From Parcubacteria group bacterium (lineage in GTDB: Bacteria > Patescibacteriota > Minisyncoccia > Phycocordibacterales > GCA-002724975), in contig PBQF01000059.1 in the NCBI GenBank assembly GCA_002724975.1, positions 1 to 8,308 of the forward strand: a stretch of 8,308 bases of DNA, given 5' to 3'. Positions 1-5,846 of the stretch are shown here, one piece after another. Every line of letters starts with the position of its first letter. The first letter of the stretch is position 1. The notes under the pieces are model-generated. The model was not told the origin of the DNA. It was given only the letters and a program-made list of their open reading frames with translations, and ran no database searches. Both the position numbers and the translations under genes were made by a program.

Positions 1-892
1 TAATGAAATCAATATCTTTGTGTTTTAAAGCGAGCTTAGCTATACTTACATGAACATGCTCAAAAAGATTTACAAGGCCTAAATCTCGATTTACAAAACC
101 GGGATTTCTTACCATCTGTAGACCAACTCCGTAATGAAAGCTAAAAAGTAGTACTTTCTTCCTTGCTTTTGGCAGCTTATTTAAATTCTTTAATTGAGCA
201 ATAAAGTTATCCATTCTTATGCAGCCCATTACACTCACTTTATCCGGACTAACATAACCAGATTGAATTAGCAACTCTTTCATTACGAGGCTGTGTACTA
301 TTATATGATTACCTCTGAATTTATATATTCTTTTAAATCGATTTAAATAATGTTCTCTGTGTTTAGGGGCTGTAACTAAATTCTCACGATGCAAAACTAT
401 GTAGGGTACCCCAATTTCCTTTGACATCCATCCCCAATCATAGTCTTGAATGTACCAAACACCTGCCCCAATAACACCATTTATCGACAACTTCTTATAA
501 AGCGCCTTTAGGAAGATCTTTAAAAAAGACCTGAATTTTGTTTGTAATTCGATTATCTCCCTGTCTCCCTCCGGGTTAAAATATCTCTCCTTGAAATATT
601 TTTTATTTGTATTTTTAGGCCAAAATAAACTTAGTACTTTACATTGCCAGCCAAGAGGAACTTTTAGAACTCGGAAATCATTAGTGGCCGCTAATGCTTC
701 CAATTCGCCACGAAACCTATTAGGATTTAAAGCTAGTAACGTTTTAGCTTTCTTAAAATCCTTTCTGTTTACAGGCATAACTTCTTTTATCATCCTTGCA
801 TATATTAAAACAAGTGGCCAGGTCACACCCAATTTAACCATTAATTTTATGGAACACTTGATTATATTGTTTATAATCTTTTTCATCTGCAT
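1..892 (-). CDS. GT-B-like surface polysaccharide glycosyltransferase, 3' end outside window
   Basis: The minus strand is open for 297 codons from the ATG at 892 to the left edge with no stop, so the gene continues beyond base 1. The N-terminus is basic and partly hydrophobic (about residues 10-34, including WPLVLIYA), which suggests membrane association rather than a clear signal peptide. The pattern from residue 161 (GVPYIVLHREN), through HIIVHSLVMKELL (197-209) and SPDKVSVMG (215-223), to KKVLLFSFHYG (245-255) resembles GT-B proteins of surface carbohydrate loci: an acceptor-side domain, then a helix ending in a glycine turn, then the first strand of the donor domain. ATG at 892 lies 3 bp after the neuA-remnant stop, and a second ATG at 886 is equally possible; neither has a clear ribosome binding site. 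It was probably co-transcribed with the once-intact cytidylyltransferase. Family placement is by pattern only; a capsule-synthesis or CDP-glycerol-transferase-like protein is an alternative. Confidence 0.72.
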   Translation of the reverse strand, partial: MQMKKIINNIIKCSIKLMVKLGVTWPLVLIYARMIKEVMPVNRKDFKKAKTLLALNPNRFRGELEALAATNDFRVLKVPLGWQCKVLSLFWPKNTNKKYFKERYFNPEGDREIIELQTKFRSFLKIFLKALYKKLSINGVIGAGVWYIQDYDWGWMSKEIGVPYIVLHRENLVTAPKHREHYLNRFKRIYKFRGNHIIVHSLVMKELLIQSGYVSPDKVSVMGCIRMDNFIAQLKNLNKLPKARKKVLLFSFHYGVGLQMVRNPGFVNRDLGLVNLFEHVHVSIAKLALKHKDIDFI

Positions 893-895
893 AGT

Positions 896-1120
896 TTATT
901 TAAATTTATACGGTTCTAAAGTAATTTCAGAAAGCGCTACATCACCTTTTCTTAACCTCAATTTAACATAATCAAAGTCCTCCGGATAGTCTATTGAAAA
1001 TCCTTCATCTTCATCAGTAAAAAAAGGTGCTATCACGTCTCCCTCTTGAGAATCGGTTTCAGAAACAACTTTTGTCCATGCCGTCTCCAAACTGCTGTTT
1101 TGAACATAGATTTTTGGAAT
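896..1120 (-). pseudogene. 3' remnant of NeuA-like CMP-sugar cytidylyltransferase
   Basis: About 74 codons read as the C-terminal end of an acylneuraminate/CMP-nonulosonate cytidylyltransferase. The stretch begins IPKIYVQNSSLETAW, typical of the late core of these enzymes, and continues with GDVIAPFF and GFSIDYPEDFDY, the conserved segment with the 'ID-PEDF' signature near the end. Everything upstream, including the N-terminal nucleotide-binding loop with its LxxRxxSK-type motif, is missing; in this frame a TAA lies two codons before the isoleucine. The only available start is a TTG within the fragment, with no convincing ribosome binding site. The enzyme would normally activate the NeuB product with CTP, so an intact copy fits the locus, but this fragment cannot be catalytic. 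The upstream edge coincides with the methyltransferase remnant. Remnant status is clear; the exact sugar specificity cannot be told. Confidence 0.75.
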
Positions 1121-1508
1121 GTTGCATTACACCGTAAGAGACTATAAGTCAAAGCTGTTTTCCTCAAAAGACAGATTTTTAGCGCCCCCTAAAACAATCT
1201 TGATATTGTCAGCATTTGGGAACAATTCCCTGCATAACTCATGGAGATATATACTCAAATCCCTGTATAAATTGCTCCCGCATTTATAAACTCCCTTGCC
1301 AACCCACACAACGACCAATTTCGAGCACTCTTTTCTCCATAAGACAATCGAAATCTATTATATTTAAGGATAAAATCGCCTTCCCTTCCTCCTGACCAAA
1401 CCATACCTTTTTCCTGATGACAGCTTCCGCGTGATTGCAAACATCTTCATGGATTTCAAACTTATCCTTTCCGTATGCCATGGGATCATATGACCAAGAG
1501 TTTTTCAA
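1110..1508 (-). pseudogene. Frameshifted SAM-dependent methyltransferase, 3' truncated
   Basis: Pieces of one class I SAM methyltransferase lie in order but in different frames. The first piece (start TTG at 1508) reads SWSYDPMAYGKDKFEIHEDV, then a helical segment, then VLEIGRCVGWQGS and stops at 1284. The homologous continuation is in a second frame (AREFINAGAIYTGI), a third piece starts DLSIYLHELCRELFP and runs to LSFEENSFDL, and a further shift gives LIVSYGVMQHSKN. Together these give motif I (normally EIGCGxG, here damaged to EIGRCVG), the acidic end of strand beta2, and the ENSFDL and HHS-type post-I motifs. The C-terminal half is absent: the sequence passes directly into the neuA remnant around ATTCCAAAAAT (1110-1120). 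At least three frameshifts plus truncation make a functional product very unlikely. Such methyltransferases are common in surface-glycan clusters; its former substrate is unknown. Confidence 0.75.
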
Positions 1509-1592
1509 TTCTTATATCTCTTAATTATCTACCATAAAAACTAGAGTTGTTAGTTTTGGTTGTATCAAAACAATCTATTTTTTGACAGGAGA

Positions 1593-1644
1593 ACAGGATG
1601 TACAGGTTAAAAATAAATAACCCAGTTTATCCTGTACATCCTGT
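1593..1644. repeat. ACAGGATGTACAGG palindrome (dispersed-type hairpin)
   Basis: The arms ACAGGATGTACAGG (1593-1606) and CCTGTACATCCTGT (1631-1644) are perfect 14-bp reverse complements separated by a 24-nt AT-rich loop. The loop itself contains GGTTA/TAACC, which could extend a smaller inner stem. Left of the first arm lies another GACAGG unit (1584-1589), so the motif is partly iterated. Short ACAGGAT-based palindromes of this kind are recognisable as dispersed intergenic repeats in many bacterial genomes. It sits in the 254-bp gap between the acetyltransferase gene and the methyltransferase pseudogene. It could form a strong RNA hairpin that ends or stabilises transcripts, but neither strand shows a clean downstream U-tract, so I do not call it a terminator. 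Confidence 0.75.
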
Positions 1645-1708
1645 CTAATAAATTGAATAGCTGAACTATTACAGCTTTATTATCTGTTATACCTTTATAT
1701 TTAAGATT

Positions 1709-1729
1709 ATCTGCGCAAATCAGCGGCAA
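1709..1729. repeat. Imperfect tandem ATCTGCGCAA / ATCAGCGGCAA
   Basis: Two adjacent 10-11-bp units, ATCTGCGCAA and ATCAGCGGCAA, form a degenerate tandem pair just downstream of the acetyltransferase stop. Similar 'ATCTGCG..ATCTGCGGC' strings occur as dispersed intergenic repeats in some environmental bacteria (established only as a loose impression). With just two copies here, this could be chance. Confidence 0.3.
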
Positions 1730-1762
1730 AGTAAAGATAGCGCAAATAAGTACATTGCCCGC

Positions 1763-2299
1763 CTATGTCACATCATTAAGTTCTCTGCATCGCTCGACTG
1801 TTATTGAATCTACATACTTCCCTTTGAAGAACAGGTGTTTTTGTAATCTTGCGACTTCCTTATAATCGGCTTTTAGAAATGCCTTATAGCAGGCTACATT
1901 TTCTGAGTTTACACCAGCATATAATTTATTTAAATTGAGGTTCTCGAATGCGCATCTTGTTGCAATCCTAATCGCTTCTGAACCATAACCTTTCCCCCAA
2001 TGTTTTTTATTGCCGAGAATCAAGCCAATGTTACCATGTCGATGTATTTGGCTAATGCCTCCGATTTTAAGATTTCCAATATATTCGTGACTATCTTTTA
2101 ATAATATACCGAATAAGAAATCATTTTGACTCTCATTCATATTCTTTGCATACTCTTTTAAGCTATCTAATGTATATACTGTCAATTTAGTTTTTAAATA
2201 TTTCACAGTCTTCTCATCTTTCATCCATTCAACATATTCGTTCACTACATTATCAGGAGATAATATTTCTAAATAGATACGCTCGTCTGAAATTGTCAT
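1763..2299 (-). CDS. GNAT-family N-acetyltransferase (RimJ/RimL-like)
   Basis: Encodes 178 residues, a normal length for a single-domain Acetyltransf_3-type GNAT, which transfers an acyl group from acyl-CoA to an amine. The N-terminus ISDERIYLEILSPDN with EYVEWMKD and VKYL follows the family pattern. GNLKIGGI (residues 75-82) is a central strand, the CoA-pyrophosphate loop is KKHWGKGYGSEA (98-109), and NSENVACYKAFLKADY (131-146) is the conserved C-terminal asparagine/tyrosine segment. ATG at 2299 is preferred to the TTG 24 bases upstream, because AAAGGGGAG (2317-2309) lies 9 nt before it and the eight extra residues would be encoded by insertion-element DNA. In a nonulosonate cluster it probably acylates a sugar amine, but ribosomal-protein-like substrates cannot be excluded. 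The gene is intact and stands between an IS remnant and pseudogenes, so its original operon link has been cut. Confidence 0.85.
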   Translation of the reverse strand: MTISDERIYLEILSPDNVVNEYVEWMKDEKTVKYLKTKLTVYTLDSLKEYAKNMNESQNDFLFGILLKDSHEYIGNLKIGGISQIHRHGNIGLILGNKKHWGKGYGSEAIRIATRCAFENLNLNKLYAGVNSENVACYKAFLKADYKEVARLQKHLFFKGKYVDSITVERCRELNDVT

Positions 2300-2303
2300 A
2301 GTG

Positions 2304-2320
2304 TACTGCTCCCCTTTAAG
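2304..2320. repeat. Left terminal inverted repeat of IS remnant
   Basis: TACTGCTCCCCTTTAAG matches the reverse complement of 2651-2667 at 16 of 17 positions. The TG at 2307 is the likely true tip, since IS3-family ends usually begin TG and finish CA. Confidence 0.7.
2309..2317 (-). promoter_or_regulatory. Ribosome binding site inside the IS terminal repeat
   Basis: AAAGGGGAG on the minus strand, 9 nt before the acetyltransferase ATG at 2299. GGGGAG is part of the terminal inverted repeat of the neighbouring IS remnant, and the same GGGGAGCAGTA occurs at the far end of that element. It decides the ATG start over the upstream TTG. Confidence 0.6.
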
Positions 2321-2325
2321 CAAGG

Positions 2326-2593
2326 TTAAAATTTGTTAGTAATCAGTAAGTGTTCTTTCTTAGATTTTCTTACAGAGTCAAAAGCTTTTGAGATTTTGAC
2401 TGGAATTCTTTAAGCCAGTTACAGTACTGATTTCGTGATATCTGATAAGTTGTTGCATAGTTCTGGGAGTGGTTGATTGTTCTGGAGTCCCTCCAGAACA
2501 ATCTTTGCTTAAGCACTTACACAGTAAGCGTGATCTTTTCCAAGCATAATTTGGAAAGACTTAGTTCTTTAGATCCCATTTACGATATTTCAT
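2326..2593 (-). pseudogene. IS3-family transposase OrfA remnant (frameshifted)
   Basis: The ATG at 2593 follows AAAGGGGG (2605-2598) and reads MKYRKWDLKN before a TAA. After a 58-nt stretch (2563-2506) that does not look like OrfA, the HTH_Tnp_1-type sequence resumes as KIVLEGLQNNQPLPELCNN. It shifts frame to YQISRNQYCNWLKEFQSKS and shifts back to KAFDSVRKSKKEH, ending at TAA 2328-2326. This is the order of an IS3-family OrfA: start (MKYRKW-), first helix (IVLEGL), recognition helix (YQIS..QYY-W) and lysine-rich linker to the leucine zipper. OrfA normally binds the element ends and is joined to OrfB by a programmed frameshift; here stops and frameshifts destroy it. Confidence 0.75.
2475..2503. 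repeat. Perfect 13-bp hairpin within the orfA remnant
   Basis: GATTGTTCTGGAG (2475-2487) and CTCCAGAACAATC (2491-2503) are exact reverse complements around a 3-nt loop. The sequence encodes the IVLEGLQNNQ part of the transposase remnant. Smaller stems lie next to it: CTTAC/GTAAG (2516-2528) and TTTCCAA/TTGGAAA (2537-2557). No U-tract follows on either strand. Confidence 0.6.
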
Positions 2594-2650
2594 AATGCCC
2601 CCTTTCTGCTGTGTATTTTAGGAAATTTAATACTAATTTACACGGTGCTT

Positions 2651-2667
2651 CTTAACGGGGAGCAGTA
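2651..2667. repeat. Right terminal inverted repeat of IS remnant
   Basis: CTTAACGGGGAGCAGTA, reverse complement of 2304-2320 with a single mismatch. The CA at 2663-2664 is the likely tip. Confidence 0.7.
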
Positions 2668-2739
2668 TAATAGTAAAAAGGTTATTAAACTACAGATGAT
2701 ATTAATTGTTAAAGCTAAAACACCTATAACGCATAATTT

Positions 2740-4404
2740 TTAAAGCGATGGCAAGTTTAACAAGAAGGATTCTATGTCAATATTAAAATGGTCGAAATAA
2801 GATTTATTAACAGGGGTTAAATATTTCTCAATATTAATTAATTCAGTATTTGCTTTTTCAAGGTCTCTATTTTTTTTGTGTGCTACATACAGGCAGTATC
2901 GTGCAATTGCATGGTCGGGTACAAGTTCTAGCACCCATTCAAAATCTCTAATAGCCTGTTTATAATTGCCCATTTGAAGATTTCTATTATTCAAAAAGTT
3001 GCTTTCTATATTTAAAAGATATACTTCTTTCTCTATTAATTCTTCATTTAAGTAATTCGTTTTCAGATAAAGCTTCTGATAGCTGAAATTACCAAAGTTT
3101 TCTTCTAAATCCGCGGGAATAAGGCCTTTCTCTAAGGCATCATTATAGAGTTCTGTTCCAGGGAAAGGCTGAACGCATGAAAGCATCCTCCAGTCTAGAT
3201 CAAGCCTTCTGGCAAAGGATATTGTTTCTCTAAAGTCTTCTTCTGTTTCATCAGGGAATCCAAACAGAAAGTATCCTTCTATATATACAGGATAACAATT
3301 TTCAAACCTTCTTATAATGTCTATCTTTTCTTCTACTGAATCAAGCTGCAAGGGTTTTCTAATTTTCTTCAGTGTCTTTTTAGAGCCAGATTCTATAGCA
3401 AGATTAAACAATGTACAGCCACTTTCCAGCATAATCTCGGTTAGATCGGTATCTATTGTGTTTAATTGAAGCCCACCAGCAGACATCCATTTAACCTTTA
3501 TCCCCCTCTTAATCATGCCTGAAAACAGCTCTTTTGTAAATCTTAAGTTTATTGTCAAATTATCATCGTTAAAAGCAAGATGGGTAACATTATATCGTTT
3601 TACAAGATATTCTATTTCGTCTAAAATAGAATCAGCACTTCTGTGGCGGTATTGTCTATTCCAGAATATCTTACTTATACAAAAGTCACATTGATGAGGA
3701 CAACCTCTTGATGCCGTTATACTTGTAATCAGGTAGCTTCCCGTATCACTATATATAAATTTTTTTAATGCATGACGTGCGTATTTAGAATAACTCTCAA
3801 TTGGCAAATCCTCTCTATCAGGCATCATTAGCTGCTCTATATCATTTATATACCTGTCGCTCTCTTTGATGATAATTTTATTATTATCTTTGTAGCCAAT
3901 CCCTGAAATATTATCCAGCGAACCGTTTTTGTTTAGATAATTAATTATATCCGAAAGCGTTTTCTCTCCTTCACCCTTTACAATAAAATCGACATTTGGA
4001 TCCTTTAGAACCAATTCAGACGAAGCAGTAGGATAACTGCCCCCCATAATAACAGTAATATCTTTATCTAAATCTTTTACAAGCAAAGCCATCCTATGAG
4101 CTGAACGGGAGGTAGAATGAAATAAACAACTAATACCTACAACATCAGGACCATACTTTTTAATCTCATCAACTATACCATTTTCTATACTATCAATATC
4201 TGTTACATTTCCAATTGTGATCTTTTCTATCGCATATATATTAGCATCTAAAATCTTAACATCTATGTTGTTATAGTGTTTACAATAAGATGAAAGATAT
4301 CCTAAGCCAATAGGAGGCTCAGCATATTGCCCCCCCCTTTTTGTAACCTCTAAGTTAAAACCTTGAGAATTAATTAGGAATGGATTTATAAGCAAGAGTT
4401 TCAT
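2740..4404 (-). CDS. B12-binding-type radical SAM enzyme with TPR-like C-terminus
   Basis: Encodes 554 residues. An N-terminal B12-binding-type Rossmann domain (about 1-150) starts KLLLINPF and has PPIGLGYLSSY (30-40), VVGISCLFHS (88-97), MGGSYPT (120-126) and FIVKGEGE (140-147). The canonical DxHxxG ligand motif is not seen, as is usual for many of these proteins. The radical SAM core (about 225-440) carries the 4Fe-4S cysteines in CPHQCDFC (C235, C239, C242), then FNDDN (278-282), NLAIESGS (334-341) and GYFLFGFPDETEEDF (377-391). Residues about 475-525 (GNYKQAIRDFEWVLELVPDH) look like a TPR hairpin, a protein-contact module. Such enzymes generate a 5'-deoxyadenosyl radical and can methylate unactivated carbons or rearrange substrates. 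It starts 17 bp after the preceding radical SAM gene, so they are probably one transcript, although no clear ribosome binding site precedes the ATG. A run of eight G (4337-4330) falls at codons 23-25. The substrate is unknown. Confidence 0.88.
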   Translation of the reverse strand: MKLLLINPFLINSQGFNLEVTKRGGQYAEPPIGLGYLSSYCKHYNNIDVKILDANIYAIEKITIGNVTDIDSIENGIVDEIKKYGPDVVGISCLFHSTSRSAHRMALLVKDLDKDITVIMGGSYPTASSELVLKDPNVDFIVKGEGEKTLSDIINYLNKNGSLDNISGIGYKDNNKIIIKESDRYINDIEQLMMPDREDLPIESYSKYARHALKKFIYSDTGSYLITSITASRGCPHQCDFCISKIFWNRQYRHRSADSILDEIEYLVKRYNVTHLAFNDDNLTINLRFTKELFSGMIKRGIKVKWMSAGGLQLNTIDTDLTEIMLESGCTLFNLAIESGSKKTLKKIRKPLQLDSVEEKIDIIRRFENCYPVYIEGYFLFGFPDETEEDFRETISFARRLDLDWRMLSCVQPFPGTELYNDALEKGLIPADLEENFGNFSYQKLYLKTNYLNEELIEKEVYLLNIESNFLNNRNLQMGNYKQAIRDFEWVLELVPDHAIARYCLYVAHKKNRDLEKANTELINIEKYLTPVNKSYFDHFNIDIESFLLNLPSL

Positions 4405-4421
4405 TTTGGTACTTATGTATT

Positions 4422-5846
4422 CTAATTAAACAACTTCATAAACTCTTTCAGTTTGGCTTTAAATCCGGAGCTATACCGAATCTTCTTTCTGATTTCAGGC
4501 AATTGCCATATGTGAGCAAAAATTTTATTAGGAGGTAGTTTTGAAAGGAGCAAGAATATTGGATTGAGAAAAGGATACATAACCATATAATGAAAAAATT
4601 TATGTATATTTTCCAGTCGTCTTATGTTGTCTTGTTTAATTATACTATATGAGGAATTTACATTGTGTGAATGTGCTATATTAGTTCTTCCCAGACTATC
4701 TATACTGTAATCTGAAGCCAAACACCCCTTTTTTATGGCATAATTTGCAATCTCTGTTTTAGGATAGGGTTGTAAGATATCACAACTCGCAAATTCAGGT
4801 TTAAAATAACTATTTAATCTTATTGTTTCCATAGCCATCCCAATAGTTTCTCCAGGAAAACCTATAATATTAGCTGTAAATATTCTTATCCCTTTCTTTT
4901 TCATATATTTACCCAAATTAATGATATGTTCATTTGCCATATCTCTTTTCAATACTTCTCGTCTGAATTGTTCATTTCCGTGTTCAACTCCAAAATTTAT
5001 TCTATCTACCCCGGCTTCACTAAGCTTATCTATCATCTTTTCGTCTGCAAAGTCTATCCTTAGGTTACATATAAAACCGAGCCTAACTTCCTCTTTGTAT
5101 CTATTAAGCAACTCATAAAACCACTTCCTATTTACATTAAGAGTATCATCATTGAAATGAAACCATTCAGTTGTGGAATTTTCAACAATATACTTCAATT
5201 CGCTAATACATTTCTCCACACTCCTAGCTCTAACATACGCCCCCTTGCCTTTATACATATCCTTCATTGCTTTATTAAAACAGTATGTACAATTAAAAGG
5301 ACAACCTCTTATAAAATAAACAGCCTTTGTAGGACTATTTCTTAGAACTTCGTACCGCCTGTAGTACAATTCTCTGTCAGGCATAGGAAGTGTATCAAGG
5401 TCAGCAATCAACGAACGTTCTTCATTCTTTATTATCTTTCCGTCCTTTTTCATCCAAATATTCTTTATTTTAGTACAATCCGTACCATCTTTAAGAGCAC
5501 CAAGCAACTCAAGCAAAGCATATTCACCTTCTCCACGGCAAATAAAATCAATGTTTGGATGTTCAATAATCTCAGGATAAAAAGTAGGATGCGGCCCCCC
5601 CATGATTATTGGAAGATTAGTTTCGGCTTTCAATTTCTCAATCAACTTCAGGGCAAACTGATGTTCCGTAGTTGACGCCGAAAAGGCAAGAATATCAGGT
5701 TCAACCTCAAGCACTGCCCCTACAAGATCTTTTTCCAGTTGATGAATAAATACATCTACCTCATAACCATGTTTCTTTACAAAAGAAGACAATGCCATTG
5801 TGCCCATTCTATCTCTAGCTTCATCTTGTACAAATGCGACTTTTAT
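4422..5846 (-). CDS. B12-binding-type radical SAM enzyme, probable ATA start
   Basis: Reads as 461 residues from the first ATG (5807), but I extend it by 13 codons to ATA at 5846. The added IKVAFVQDEARDR supplies the first beta-strand and turn of the B12-binding fold, which then continues GTMALSSFVKKHGYEVDVF as in relatives that begin MKVAF-. AAGGAGG (5860-5854) lies 7 nt before the ATA, while the ATG lacks a comparable site. In ATG numbering, the Rossmann domain has SASTTEHQ (43-50), MGGPHPT (69-75) and FICRGEGE (88-95). The radical SAM cluster is CPFNCTYC (C169, C173, C176), followed by FNDDT, NFGVEHG and NIIGFPGET. The DxHxxG histidine motif is absent. The ATA overlaps the ATP-grasp stop (ATAA), implying translational coupling. 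It is probably a modifying enzyme (methylation, dehydrogenation or similar) of the glycan pathway; the substrate cannot be inferred from sequence alone. Confidence 0.87.
   Translation of the reverse strand: MKVAFVQDEARDRMGTMALSSFVKKHGYEVDVFIHQLEKDLVGAVLEVEPDILAFSASTTEHQFALKLIEKLKAETNLPIIMGGPHPTFYPEIIEHPNIDFICRGEGEYALLELLGALKDGTDCTKIKNIWMKKDGKIIKNEERSLIADLDTLPMPDRELYYRRYEVLRNSPTKAVYFIRGCPFNCTYCFNKAMKDMYKGKGAYVRARSVEKCISELKYIVENSTTEWFHFNDDTLNVNRKWFYELLNRYKEEVRLGFICNLRIDFADEKMIDKLSEAGVDRINFGVEHGNEQFRREVLKRDMANEHIINLGKYMKKKGIRIFTANIIGFPGETIGMAMETIRLNSYFKPEFASCDILQPYPKTEIANYAIKKGCLASDYSIDSLGRTNIAHSHNVNSSYSIIKQDNIRRLENIHKFFHYMVMYPFLNPIFLLLSKLPPNKIFAHIWQLPEIRKKIRYSSGFKAKLKEFMKLFN

Larger units (their letters stand above)
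2307..2664 (-). mobile_element. Internally deleted IS3-family element (MITE-like)
   Basis: A 358-bp unit begins TGCTCCCC and ends GGGGAGCA, with the inverted repeats extending outwards to TAC/GTA and inwards to TTAAG. Reading from the right end, a short leader is followed by an orfA-like gene (2593 leftward) that is frameshifted, and almost immediately by the left end. The larger orfB with the DDE catalytic domain, usually about 800-900 bp, is absent. The element therefore cannot move itself, though intact ends could be mobilised by a related transposase. The flanks read GTAC at the left and GTAT at the right, so a 3-bp target duplication is possible but not clean. It lies between the second radical SAM gene and the acetyltransferase, both intact, and also explains most of the 440-bp gap between them. 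Confidence 0.72.

Noticed and set aside
591..971. Plus-strand open frame of 126 codons
   Set aside because: It lies opposite the glycosyltransferase gene, whose minus-strand frame is open for 297 codons with family-like motifs. The plus-strand product has no recognisable pattern.
1593..1729. CRISPR array
   Set aside because: Only an inverted pair and a degenerate two-unit tandem are present; there are no regularly spaced direct repeats with unique spacers.
2300..2323. TTG at 2323 as start of the acetyltransferase
   Set aside because: It would put the codons in the IS end and has no ribosome binding site of its own. The ATG at 2299 has AAAGGGGAG at 9 nt and matches the family N-terminus.
2475..2503. 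Rho-independent terminator between the radical SAM and acetyltransferase genes
   Set aside because: The stem is strong, but no U-tract follows on the transcribed (minus) strand and the bases are explained as transposase codons.
5580..5610. Run of seven G in the first radical SAM gene as a slippage site
   Set aside because: The G run encodes the conserved Met-Gly-Gly-Pro motif of the B12-binding-type domain, so its length is explained by protein conservation.
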